From positions 1-21,245 of IMG/VR virus record IMGVR_UViG_3300044995_000057: DNA of 21,245 nucleotides; one strand, given 5' to 3'. Under the pieces are notes generated by a model. The model was given only the letters and a program-made list of their open reading frames with translations, was not told the DNA's origin and searched no databases. Source of the stretch: a virus. Of this stretch, positions 6,717 to 13,744 are shown piece after piece (the first letter of the stretch is position 1; each line of letters begins with the position of its first letter). A program made the position numbers and the translations under genes.

Positions 6717-6978
6717 TTACGTCCAGTGCGTAGCCGTGTCGCCCGACGGCTCGGCTCGCAAAGTCAACATCTACCACGTCCGCATCGACACGCTAGAGCG
6801 AGCACGCCGCAAGCTGACGGACGGCAAAGCGGCGTGGGTATCGCTCGACGACTGGGACTTACTGAAGGAGGAACTACATGGCAGTTGCAGGCGGCATCAC
6901 GACGGCGTACCAATGCAAACCAGTGATCGTCAACGACCGGCTGACGTTGGAGATACGCCAAACAAGCTACCCGCGTGA
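6697..6978 (+). CDS. hypothetical protein (93 aa) with long 3' overlap
   Basis: The start ATG has a strong AAGGAGG seven bases upstream, inside the end of the nuclease gene. Residues 1-62 look like a genuine small alpha/beta protein (VQCVAVSPDGS, KVNIYHVRIDTLERARRKL, AWVSLDDWDLLKEEL). The last 31 residues are rich in Arg, Pro, His and Asp. They are encoded entirely within the first 101 bases of the next gene in another frame, so they may be an accidental read-through extension. I do not recognise the family. Both genes have good ribosome sites, so both are probably translated. Confidence 0.62.
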   Translation: MARTSDDYVQCVAVSPDGSARKVNIYHVRIDTLERARRKLTDGKAAWVSLDDWDLLKEELHGSCRRHHDGVPMQTSDRQRPADVGDTPNKLPA

Positions 6979-7099
6979 ACGTTGCGCCTCGCCCGCCGAT
7001 GCCTACATCCGGCTGCTCAAAGGCGACACCGTCACGGTGGCAGGCTCCGACATGGCTGCGTTGCGTCTCCAGATCGCTGCGCTCAACGGCGACGTGTGA
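6878..7099 (+). CDS. hypothetical protein (73 aa)
   Basis: The start ATG is preceded by AAGGAGG with a seven-base spacer. It codes for a small mixed protein (YQCKPVIVNDRLTLEIRQ, then DAYIRLLKGDTVTVAGSDMAALRLQIAAL) with strand-rich and helical parts, and no membrane segment or metal site. Its first 101 bases overlap the previous gene. It is followed by a 44-base gap before the methyltransferase gene. The family is not recognised. Confidence 0.68.
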   Translation: MAVAGGITTAYQCKPVIVNDRLTLEIRQTSYPRERCASPADAYIRLLKGDTVTVAGSDMAALRLQIAALNGDV

Positions 7100-7143
7100 A
7101 GGTATTGCATTGTCAGCGATTTTGTCGTACCATTGACATAAAT

Positions 7144-8535
7144 ATGATACAAATTGTACGTCCAACCAACCAGATGGTGGCGCTGGCAGACCTTGCGCCA
7201 CATCCTCGTAACTACAACCGCCACCCAGCGGCACAGGTGCGCAAGCTGGCGCAAAGCCTGCGCAAGTTCGGCCAGGTGCGCAGCGTCGTCGTGTGGCGTT
7301 CGACCATCCTGGCGGGTCACGGCGTCGTCGAAGCGGCGAAATCGTTGAACTGGCAGCACATCCGTGCTGATGTGCTGCCAGACGATTACCCGGAGCACCT
7401 GGCGCTGGCGTATGTAGCCGCAGACAACGAACTTGCGCGGCAGGGCGATCCGGACATGGCGCAGTTGGCCGCCATCCTGGAAGAAATCAAAGACGTAGAC
7501 GCCGAACTGCTGGAGGCGGTCGGATACAGTGACGCCGAATTTGCGGCGCTGCTGGCGGAAGTCGGCGGCGAACAGCGTGGCATCGTTGACGCTGAGCCGC
7601 AGATCGACCGGGCGGAAGAGTTGCGGAAAAAATGGCGCGTGGAGCCTGGCCAGCTGTGGCAGCTCGGCGAGCACCGGCTGATCTGCGGCGATTGCACCGA
7701 TGCGGCGGTGGTGGAGCGTTTGATGGCGGGGGAGAAGGCGGATATGGTGATCGCAGACCCTCCCTACGGCTTGAGCATCGTCGCCGCCAACGTATCCGTT
7801 GGCGGCGGAGAATCCGCTGCGGGCATGATTCCTTCTGGCGGGAAGAAAGGGCGCAGAAAAGGTTATGTTGGCGGTGGCGAAGGTTATCGCCTTCGCCACG
7901 GGCATTACGCAATCGAGGAGTATCAAAAAAACAAAAGGCTCGGCGCCATTGGGGGCGCCAAGCCTTTTGGATCGAGCAACGTGCGCGGCTCCAATAGAGC
8001 CGCGCGCGTTGTTGACGTTGGCAAATATATGCCGATCGTGGGGGATGAAACAACAGACACGGCGATCCGGGCTGTGACATTTTATTTGAATGCGTATCCT
8101 CAAGCTGCGCAATTTTGGTTTGGTGCGAATTATTATTCTGAAGTATTGAAAGCCTCGCCATGTTGGGTAGTATGGGATAAGGAAACGACAGGGAATTTCG
8201 CTGATTGTGAACTGGCATGGAGTAACGTAAATCGGGCTGCTAAAGTCTTTAGGCATCGGTGGAACGGGATGCTCCGTGATTCTGAACGAGGACGTAGGTG
8301 GCATCCCACACAAAAACCGGCAGCGCTTGCTGCATTTTTGATGACCGAATTCGGCAAGATGGGCGATATTGTGATCGACCCGTTTGCTGGCGCTGGATGG
8401 ACTGTGATCGGAGGCGAAAATACAGAGCGACGCGTGAGGGCGATAGAATTAGTGCCAGAGTATATCGCAGTCATTTGCGAGCGCTGGTCGCAGGCAACCG
8501 GCAAGACGCCGGAGTTGGTGAACGATGGCAGCTGA
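7144..8535 (+). CDS. ParB-like domain fused to beta-class DNA methyltransferase (463 aa)
   Basis: Residues about 10-135 form a ParB/sulfiredoxin-type domain (NRHPAAQVRKLAQSLRKFGQ, then V-V-V-W, I-L-A-G-H-G, A-D-N-E-L-A). The methyltransferase part has the catalytic motif D-P-P-Y-G-L at 205-210, placed before the SAM-binding motif F-A-G-A-G at 414-418. That order is the beta class of N6-adenine or N4-cytosine enzymes. The conserved H-P-T-Q-K-P is at 387-392. Such fusions are common in phages and may protect DNA from restriction. The open frame reaches upstream to 6982, but the ATG at 7144 is where protein-like sequence begins; no Shine-Dalgarno site precedes it. Residues 244-290 are encoded by three consecutive hairpins, and from about 7900 to 8480 the codon use is more AT-rich than in the first half, which suggests a mosaic gene. 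Confidence 0.9.
   Translation: MIQIVRPTNQMVALADLAPHPRNYNRHPAAQVRKLAQSLRKFGQVRSVVVWRSTILAGHGVVEAAKSLNWQHIRADVLPDDYPEHLALAYVAADNELARQGDPDMAQLAAILEEIKDVDAELLEAVGYSDAEFAALLAEVGGEQRGIVDAEPQIDRAEELRKKWRVEPGQLWQLGEHRLICGDCTDAAVVERLMAGEKADMVIADPPYGLSIVAANVSVGGGESAAGMIPSGGKKGRRKGYVGGGEGYRLRHGHYAIEEYQKNKRLGAIGGAKPFGSSNVRGSNRAARVVDVGKYMPIVGDETTDTAIRAVTFYLNAYPQAAQFWFGANYYSEVLKASPCWVVWDKETTGNFADCELAWSNVNRAAKVFRHRWNGMLRDSERGRRWHPTQKPAALAAFLMTEFGKMGDIVIDPFAGAGWTVIGGENTERRVRAIELVPEYIAVICERWSQATGKTPELVNDGS
7874..7899. repeat. hairpin 1 inside the methyltransferase gene
   Basis: A perfect 10-bp inverted repeat, GTGGCGAAGG at 7874-7883 and CCTTCGCCAC at 7890-7899, with a six-base loop. It encodes part of the variable stretch after the D-P-P-Y motif (residues about 244-252). 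Confidence 0.85.
7932..7969. repeat. hairpin 2 inside the methyltransferase gene; minus-strand terminator-like
   Basis: The 16-base arms CAAAAGGCTCGGCGCC (7932-7947) and GGCGCCAAGCCTTTTG (7954-7969) pair at 15 of 16 positions across a six-base loop. On the minus strand the stem is followed directly by a run of seven T (7931-7925, interrupted by G at 7932), the layout of an intrinsic terminator. On the plus strand the stem ends in CCTTTTG without a longer T run. It encodes residues about 263-276. Confidence 0.85.
7977..8011. repeat. hairpin 3 inside the methyltransferase gene
   Basis: The 15-base arms CAACGTGCGCGGCTC (7977-7991) and GAGCCGCGCGCGTTG (7997-8011) pair at 14 of 15 positions across a five-base loop. 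It starts only seven bases after hairpin 2 and encodes residues about 278-290. Confidence 0.85.
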
Positions 8536-9064
8536 CGAGTGGATCGAAATGGCCTCGGCGGCGCTGGATAAGTTGCTGCCGCCGCACAAGAACAAAAAGC
8601 GCAACACGATCATCGCAGTTGTTGATGCGAAGCTGTCGGGCCGTTCCGTCGAGTCAGCGTTGAACCGGCCAGACACCGGCAGTCGCATTTCGTATTACTC
8701 AAGCTGGAGCAAGAATGAAAATTTCGTGTCCGTGCTGAACGAAGTCCTCGACATCGCTCAGCGCTGGCAATCCGAGCAGGCGCTGGAGGCGCTGCAGAGG
8801 GCCGCACACCGCCTGGCGCTGGCATCGCCTGTGGCAGCAGGAAAGCTCGTGCAGCAACTTAGCCACGAGGACGCTGCAATCGTGCTGCGTGCCGCCATCG
8901 CCATCCTGGATCGCGCTGGCATCGAGACAGCGCGCAAGTCACGCAGCGAGACGACCGCCAGCGTGGACATTCGGCAACTCAACGAGTTGAGCGACGCCGA
9001 GTTGGAAGCCATTGTGCGAAGAGGGCTACATGGTGGCGGCGACACTGCACAGCAGGCGGATTGA
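8525..9064 (+). CDS. terS: probable terminase small subunit (179 aa)
   Basis: Small terminases recognise the packaging site and load the large subunit. This gene lies directly before the large terminase and overlaps both neighbours (11 bases with the methyltransferase, 35 with the large subunit), the usual place for it. The N-terminal 60 residues contain a helix-turn-helix-like segment (NTIIAVVDAKLSGRSVESAL, then R-I-S-Y-Y-S-S-W). The middle is a long helical region, A-L-E-A-L-Q-R-A-A-H-R-L-A-L-A-S-P-V-A-A, typical of oligomerisation helices in such proteins. The C-terminus is D-I-R-Q-L-N-E-L-S-D-A-E-L-E-A-I, a common ending. The assignment relies on position and architecture more than on a unique motif. 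Confidence 0.78.
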   Translation: MAADEWIEMASAALDKLLPPHKNKKRNTIIAVVDAKLSGRSVESALNRPDTGSRISYYSSWSKNENFVSVLNEVLDIAQRWQSEQALEALQRAAHRLALASPVAAGKLVQQLSHEDAAIVLRAAIAILDRAGIETARKSRSETTASVDIRQLNELSDAELEAIVRRGLHGGGDTAQQAD

Positions 9065-10520
9065 CCTGGAAATTGCCATTGCCGCCGACTTAGTGCTGGC
9101 GCGGCGTCATGCCCGCCGCCACCTGCTCGACTTCACTCTTTTCACCTATCCGCAGTACGTCGCCGAACCCGTTCACCGCCTCATCGCCTCGACGCTCGAC
9201 CGTGTTGTCGCTGGCAAGCTGCGCCGCCTGATGATTTTTGCCCCTCCGCAGCACGGCAAAAGCGAACTGGTCAGCGTGCGCCTGCCCGCCTTCTGGCTCG
9301 GTAAGCACCCCGACGATCCGGTGATTGTCACGTCCTACGGCGCAGCACTGGCCGAAAGCAAGTCACGCCAGGTGCGTGACATCATTGCATCGGATGAATT
9401 TCAGCGACTGTTCGGCCACTTGTCGCCGGTGGACGAGCCGGTGACACTGCGCAACGACAGCCGCTCCGTCGCCAGATGGCAGCTTGCCGGTCGGCGTGGC
9501 TCGCTGCTGGCCGTCGGCATCGGCGGGCCGGTCACCGGCCACGGCGCACGGCTCGGCATCATCGACGATCCATTCGAGAATTGGGAACAGGCGCAATCGG
9601 CGACGTACCGTGAGCGTGTGTGGGACTGGTACCGCGGCACCTTCCGCACACGCATCTGGGAAGATGGCGCAATCGTGCTGATTATGACAAGATGGCACGA
9701 AGACGACCTCGCCGGTCGTTTGCTGCGGGAGCAGGGCGGCGAATGGGAGGTGCTGCGCCTGCCTGCGCTGGCTGAAACGCAGGAGGATCGAGACTACATC
9801 AACCAACGGCTCGGCTTGCCCGCTGGTTTGCCCGACCCGCTCAACCGCCAGCCTGGTGAAGCGCTCGCCCCACGGCGCTACAGCGTGCAGGCGCTGACCA
9901 GCATCCGGCGCGACGTTGGCGAACGTGTGTTCGCCGCGGAGTACCAGGGAGCGCCGACGGCGGCGGAAGGGGCGATGTTCAAGCGCTCGTGGTTCCAGGT
10001 CGTGGACGCTGCGCCGCGTCAGGCGAAGCGCGTGCGCTACTGGGACAAGGCGGGCACTGCCGGAGGCGGCGCAGCAACGGCGGGCGTGCTGATGGCACGC
10101 GACGCCGACGGGCGCTTTTACGTGGAGCACGTCGTGCGCGGGCAGTACAGCGCGCTGGAACGTGAGCGCATAATCCGGCAAACCGCCGAGACGGACGCTG
10201 CGCTGTATGGCAACGTTGAAATCTGGCTGGAGCAGGAGCCGGGCAGCGGCGGCAAAGAAAGCGCCGAGAACACCGTGCGGATGCTGGCGGGATTCAACGC
10301 TCACAAAGAGACGGTCAGCGGCGACAAGCAGACACGGGCTGAGCCGTTTGCGGCGCAATGCGAAGCGCTGAACGTGTTCCTGGTTCGCGGCGCATGGAAC
10401 AGTGCGTACATTGACGAGTTGACGGCGTTTCCCAACGGCCAGTTTGCTGACCAGGTGGACGCCAGCGCGGGAGCATTCAACAAGTTAGTCGGCAGCCGCA
10501 AGGTTGCGAAAGTGAGGTGA
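9030..10520 (+). CDS. terL: terminase large subunit, packaging ATPase and nuclease (496 aa)
   Basis: This is the motor that cuts concatemeric DNA and drives it into the prohead. Walker A is P-P-Q-H-G-K-S-E at 72-79. Walker B is L-G-I-I-D-D-P at 175-181, followed by an M-T-R-W-H-E-D-D-L coupling segment at 219-227. The RNase H-like nuclease begins near 335 with Y-W-D-K-A-G-T (D339). It continues with E-Q-E-P-G-S-G-G-K-E-S at 401-411, G-D-K-Q-T-R-A-E-P at 431-439, and A-D-Q-V-D-A-S-A-G-A at 474-482, so all three acidic positions are present. The ATG at 9030 has GAGGG six bases upstream; a TTG at 9012 in the same frame is a less likely start. The gene is intact. Confidence 0.96.
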   Translation: MVAATLHSRRIDLEIAIAADLVLARRHARRHLLDFTLFTYPQYVAEPVHRLIASTLDRVVAGKLRRLMIFAPPQHGKSELVSVRLPAFWLGKHPDDPVIVTSYGAALAESKSRQVRDIIASDEFQRLFGHLSPVDEPVTLRNDSRSVARWQLAGRRGSLLAVGIGGPVTGHGARLGIIDDPFENWEQAQSATYRERVWDWYRGTFRTRIWEDGAIVLIMTRWHEDDLAGRLLREQGGEWEVLRLPALAETQEDRDYINQRLGLPAGLPDPLNRQPGEALAPRRYSVQALTSIRRDVGERVFAAEYQGAPTAAEGAMFKRSWFQVVDAAPRQAKRVRYWDKAGTAGGGAATAGVLMARDADGRFYVEHVVRGQYSALERERIIRQTAETDAALYGNVEIWLEQEPGSGGKESAENTVRMLAGFNAHKETVSGDKQTRAEPFAAQCEALNVFLVRGAWNSAYIDELTAFPNGQFADQVDASAGAFNKLVGSRKVAKVR

Positions 10521-10523
10521 AAC

Positions 10524-11900
10524 ATGGCGATTTTGCGTGCAAATGGCGTCCTCAGTGACCGGTTGAATCTGGCGCAGCAGTACGGCTTGCTGACGTTTGG
10601 CAACAAACGCCGCGACGTGTACGCTGCGGCTGGCTACGACAAAAGCATCAGATTCGAGCAGTACCTGGCGTGCTTCCAGCGGCAAGACATTGCGCAGCGC
10701 ATCGTCTCAGCGCCGGTCGTGGAAGCCTGGCGCTACCCGCCGACGCTGCTCGACGGCATCGATACGGCGGAAGGTGCGGAGGGGACGCCGTTCACTAACG
10801 CCTGGCTGCGGTTGGTGAATTCCGCCCGAGACGACGCCGAGACCAGGCCCGGCATCGTCCACCCGCTGACTCGGCTCGACCTGGTCAGCCGCATCGGGCG
10901 CTACGCCGTGTTGTTCTTCGGTCTCAACGACGGCAAAGCGCCAGAGGAACCGGCGGAAGCAAACAGTCTGCGTGACATAAGCGACTTGCTTTTTGTCAGC
11001 GTGTACGATGAAGGCTCCGCCCGCATCGTGGGTTGGGAGACGGATCGCACGTCGCCGCGCTACGGCAAGCCGACGCTGTACGAGTTGGTCAGCATCGAAT
11101 CTGGACAGCAAACGACGCTGCGTGCGCACTGGACACGCTGCCTGCACGTGGCAGATGGCGTGTTAACGAACGACCTGTTCGGCACTCCGGCGCTGGAGCC
11201 GGTATGGAATCGCCTGATCGACATTCAGAAGATCATGGCGGCCACCGGCGAGGCTGGCTGGACGGTCATGCAGCCCGGCTACATCTTCAGCACGCGTGAC
11301 GGCTACGAGTTAAGCGACGACGGCGCCGAGCAGCGGCAAGAACAGATCGACGAGTTTGTGCATGGCCTGCGCCGCTTCCTGGAGGTCAACGGTTACGAAG
11401 CCACGACGCTGAGCAGCCAGCTTCAAGACCCGACCGGCGCCATCACCAACGCACTGCGCCTGATCTCCGCCGCCACCGGCATCCCGCTGCGCAAACTGAC
11501 CGGCAGCGAGCGCGGAGAACTGGCGAGCACTCAGGACGATGAAAACTGGATCGACTTCATCGAAGCACGCCAGCGCCAGCACCTGGCGCCGGTCATCATC
11601 GAGCCGTTCGTCAACCGGCTGCTGTGGCTCGGCGTGTTGCCGCCGCCGTCTTCCGGAGCTTACACCGTCTGGTGGCCGTCGTTGCGCAAAAACGACCCGC
11701 ACCGCCAGGCGCAGATTGCCGACATCAGCGCGCAGGCGCTGCAGAAGATCGGCGCCACCGTTGACCCGCGGGCATTCGTGGCGGCGTACATGCCCGATCT
11801 GCCGGTGGATGCAGTGAGCGCATCGCCACGCTTGGATGCAGCGAAAGGAGGCGGGTTGGCGGATAACGCCGCCCATCCCTTTTGGCGCGGCTATCCGTAG
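10524..11900 (+). CDS. portal protein, DUF1073-like (458 aa)
   Basis: The portal forms the dodecameric ring at the capsid vertex that terminase docks on. The family pattern is clear: D-I-A-Q-R-I-V-S-A-P-V-V-E-A-W-R near residue 55; then L-T-R-L-D-L-V-S-R-I-G-R-Y-A-V-L-F-F-G-L near 115-135; a P-A-L-E-P-V-W-N-R-L region; and T-G-I-P-L-R-K-L-T-G-S-E-R-G-E-L-A-S-T near 318-336. The long crown/wing helix region follows. The start ATG lies three bases after the terminase stop with GAGGTG upstream. The length is normal. The C-terminal 40 residues are Gly/Ala-rich. A second methionine frame opens within its last 65 bases. Confidence 0.9.
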   Translation: MAILRANGVLSDRLNLAQQYGLLTFGNKRRDVYAAAGYDKSIRFEQYLACFQRQDIAQRIVSAPVVEAWRYPPTLLDGIDTAEGAEGTPFTNAWLRLVNSARDDAETRPGIVHPLTRLDLVSRIGRYAVLFFGLNDGKAPEEPAEANSLRDISDLLFVSVYDEGSARIVGWETDRTSPRYGKPTLYELVSIESGQQTTLRAHWTRCLHVADGVLTNDLFGTPALEPVWNRLIDIQKIMAATGEAGWTVMQPGYIFSTRDGYELSDDGAEQRQEQIDEFVHGLRRFLEVNGYEATTLSSQLQDPTGAITNALRLISAATGIPLRKLTGSERGELASTQDDENWIDFIEARQRQHLAPVIIEPFVNRLLWLGVLPPPSSGAYTVWWPSLRKNDPHRQAQIADISAQALQKIGATVDPRAFVAAYMPDLPVDAVSASPRLDAAKGGGLADNAAHPFWRGYP

Positions 11901-11907
11901 CAATCGC

Positions 11908-12627
11908 ATGATCCTGCTGCCCGACCCGGACGACCCGGAGTCGGAGGGCGATGAGATCGGTGACCTGGCTAGCACGCATCAGGCATCCATCGAGGATGCG
12001 CTGCGTCGTCAGCGTGCCGCCGTGGTGGAAAACCTCGATCCGGAGCGGCTCAACAACGTCGAGCGGCTGATTCCGACGGAAGACGACGATCTGCGCGAGG
12101 CGCTGGAGGTGCTGCTGCGTGACTCCGCCGGTCGTGGCGTGCGTGTTACGTTCGACAAGCTGGAAAGCATCGACGTCGGCGTTAACTGGCGGCTGGCAAA
12201 TGAGGCCGCCAGGACGTGGGCGCAGCAGTACAGCTACAGCCTGGTCAGTCTGCTCAACGAGAATAGCCGCCGGATGCTGAGCGATGCAGTCATGCGCTGG
12301 GTCGAAAGCGGCGAACCGCTCGACGCACTCATCGACAGCCTGACGCCGATCTTCGGCCAGGATCGTGCGGCGGCAATCGCCATAACCGAGGCGACGAGGG
12401 CATATGCAGAAGGCAGCTTTACGCTCTACGAGCAGGCGGGATTCAATCGCCGCCCGCCGGAGTCGGAGCGCCCACCAGCGCACCCGCGTTGCCGGTGCTG
12501 GGTGTCGCTGATGGAAGCGGATGACGGGATTTGGGAATACGTCTGGCTGACGGCGCAGGATGAACTTGTCTGCCCGATTTGCGGCCCGAAGCACCTGCGT
12601 TCCATCGGCTTCGCAGGACGGCGGTAG
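11908..12627 (+). CDS. head morphogenesis / minor head protein, Mu gpF-like (about 239 aa)
   Basis: This gene comes straight after the portal, as in Mu- and SPP1-type phages, where the protein enters the prohead with the portal. The body is helical. The segment F-G-Q-D-R-A-A-A-I-A-I-T-E-A-T-R-A-Y-A-E-G is the conserved core of this family. The end carries P-R-C-R-C-W, then T-A-Q-D-E-L-V-C-P-I-C-G-P, the Cys pairs usual in these proteins. The true start is uncertain: ATG 11908 gives an acidic N-terminus (PDPDDPESEGDE) but has no ribosome site. An in-frame ATG at 11836 lies inside the portal gene. A good AAAGGAGG at 11844-11850 has no in-frame start at the right distance. Confidence 0.85.
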   Translation: MILLPDPDDPESEGDEIGDLASTHQASIEDALRRQRAAVVENLDPERLNNVERLIPTEDDDLREALEVLLRDSAGRGVRVTFDKLESIDVGVNWRLANEAARTWAQQYSYSLVSLLNENSRRMLSDAVMRWVESGEPLDALIDSLTPIFGQDRAAAIAITEATRAYAEGSFTLYEQAGFNRRPPESERPPAHPRCRCWVSLMEADDGIWEYVWLTAQDELVCPICGPKHLRSIGFAGRR

Positions 12628-12635
12628 GAGGCAAC

Positions 12636-13037
12636 ATGCAGATCAGCATTTCGAGCAACGCAAAAGAAATCGCCGAGGCGCTGAGTCGCCGTGGGCGCAA
12701 CGTGCTGGGCATCGTGGAAGGGCCGATAGACCGCGGCGCTTTTCGCATCGAGGCTGGTATGAAAGTCTACCCGCCGCCTCCGGCAAACAGCCGCTATCGC
12801 CGCACCGGCACACTTGGCCGCCGCTGGACAACCAGGCCGATCCGCACAGCGACGATGGTTGGTCGCGAAGTCGGCAACAATACGGAGTATGCGCCGCTCG
12901 TGCAAAGTGCGGCGGTGCAGGCTCGTGTCCATCGTGGCCGCTGGCTCACGGACGAGGCGGTGATCGAGCGAGAAGCGCCGAGGATCATTCGGGACGTCGA
13001 ACGAACTTTGCAGGAGGCGCTGGATGAACCAGTCTGA
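12636..13037 (+). CDS. HK97 gp10-like head-tail connector / tail completion protein (133 aa)
   Basis: The start ATG has GGAGG five bases upstream. The sequence follows the small connector family: an N-terminal amphipathic helix, then M-K-V-Y-P-P-P-P-A-N-S-R-Y-R-R-T-G-T-L-G-R-R-W at 48-70, a strand region ending N-N-T-E-Y-A-P-L-V-Q at 88-97, a W-L-T-D-E-A segment, and a final helix. These proteins help close the head-tail joint or size the tail end. The position after the head morphogenesis gene fits. It overlaps the next gene by 14 bases. Confidence 0.85.
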   Translation: MQISISSNAKEIAEALSRRGRNVLGIVEGPIDRGAFRIEAGMKVYPPPPANSRYRRTGTLGRRWTTRPIRTATMVGREVGNNTEYAPLVQSAAVQARVHRGRWLTDEAVIEREAPRIIRDVERTLQEALDEPV

Positions 13038-13215
13038 CGACAATTCGGCAGGTCAGAGCGGCGAGCACGGTGCAGTCGTGACGTTGCCGCCGCGCGTCTC
13101 CCGTTTCGCTTCACGCATTGCGCGCCTGCGACCCGGGAAGTACCTGATCACGCTCACGATCACGGAAGAACGTGCGTACTGGACGATCCAGGAGATGAAT
13201 CGAGTTGAGGCGTAG
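13024..13215 (+). CDS. hypothetical protein, last gene of the rightward operon (63 aa)
   Basis: The start ATG lies in the end of the connector gene with AGGAGG eight bases upstream. The first 20 residues are polar and probably disordered. The rest is strand-rich (GAVVTLPPRV, KYLITLTITEERAYWTIQEM) and may be one small beta unit. I do not recognise the family. The 33-base gap that follows (13216-13248) separates it from the convergent minus-strand operon and shows no convincing terminator hairpin, so transcripts from the two sides may run into each other. Confidence 0.7.
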   Translation: MNQSDDNSAGQSGEHGAVVTLPPRVSRFASRIARLRPGKYLITLTITEERAYWTIQEMNRVEA

Positions 13216-13248
13216 AGAAAAAGGAAACGCCACATTCCACACAAAAAA

Positions 13249-13464
13249 TCAAGCATTCTCCTCCGGCGGCACAAACCCAACCGCAGTGTTCTCGATGCGC
13301 CAGCCTTCCGGCACGTTGAGCATCTCACGCGCCGCCTCGACCAAATCGTTGATGTGGCGCTGCTGCTGTTGAATCATCGCCTGCATCGCCTGCTGCTCCT
13401 GCAGTGCCTTGTCCAGCATCGCACGCACCTTCGGTGGCAATGCCACCACTTTCTTGTCGCTCAT
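13249..13464 (-). CDS. small coiled-coil phage protein (71 aa), last gene of the leftward late operon
   Basis: The start ATG at 13464 has AAAGGAG nine bases upstream; the longer open frame above it is non-coding in character. Residues about 10-50 form a glutamine-rich amphipathic helix, probably a coiled coil (ALQEQQAMQAMIQQQQRHIN). The C-terminus, L-N-V-P-E-G-W-R-I-E-N, then G-F-V-P-P-E, resembles the end of short proteins found behind tail genes in many phages; their function is unknown to me. Immediately past the stop, minus-strand transcription meets T6 without a clear stem. Confidence 0.75.
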   Translation of the reverse strand: MSDKKVVALPPKVRAMLDKALQEQQAMQAMIQQQQRHINDLVEAAREMLNVPEGWRIENTAVGFVPPEENA

Positions 13465-13469
13465 TCGTT

Positions 13470-13727
13470 TTACTCCTTTAGCACGTACTTCCTGGATAGA
13501 ATCGCCATCGGCGTTGCGCCGACACCCTCCAGCGGCGTGTTCAGCCACTGCTCCAGCGAAGCCAGCACGGCGCCCCACGCCTCCCATGCCGTGAACGGAA
13601 GTCCGGCGATCAGCGTGTCGGCCTCCGTGACGCTTGCCGGATTTTCCGGCGTTGCCGCCATCAACTCGGCGGCTGCCTCCTGCGCCGCCTCGATCAGCGC
13701 CGGAATCTCGTTTGCGTGCCAGGCCAT
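13470..13727 (-). CDS. hypothetical protein downstream of the CHAT gene (85 aa)
   Basis: A minus-strand gene between the CHAT gene and the last small coiled-coil gene. The start is uncertain: ATG 13727 lies 17 bases past the CHAT stop and keeps the protein-like part. An in-frame GTG at 13799 would overlap the CHAT gene by 55 bases and has no ribosome site. The protein is acidic and helical at the N-terminus (EIPALIEAAQEAAAELMAA). The second half is more hydrophobic (TLIAGLPFTAWEAWGAVLAS), then ends in L-S-R-K-Y-V-L-K-E. The hydrophobic stretch is amphipathic and too broken for a membrane span. No family is recognised. Its position in the same mRNA makes it a possible partner or antidote of the CHAT protein, which is inference only. 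Confidence 0.68.
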   Translation of the reverse strand: MAWHANEIPALIEAAQEAAAELMAATPENPASVTEADTLIAGLPFTAWEAWGAVLASLEQWLNTPLEGVGATPMAILSRKYVLKE

Positions 13728-13744
13728 CTTCAGCGCTTCTGATT

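Noticed and set aside
7003-8313. Long minus-strand open frame (436 codons) opposite the methyltransferase
   Set aside because: It mirrors a gene with clear catalytic motifs, is rich in Arg/His/Ala as expected for antisense of GC-rich coding DNA, and has no ribosome site.
9363-10358. Minus-strand open frame of 331 codons opposite the large terminase
   Set aside because: Antisense shadow of a well-supported gene.
13216-13248. Bidirectional terminator between the convergent operons
   Set aside because: Only a weak GGCGT/ACGCC pairing with a long A-rich loop is visible, with no adequate stem followed by a T run in either direction.
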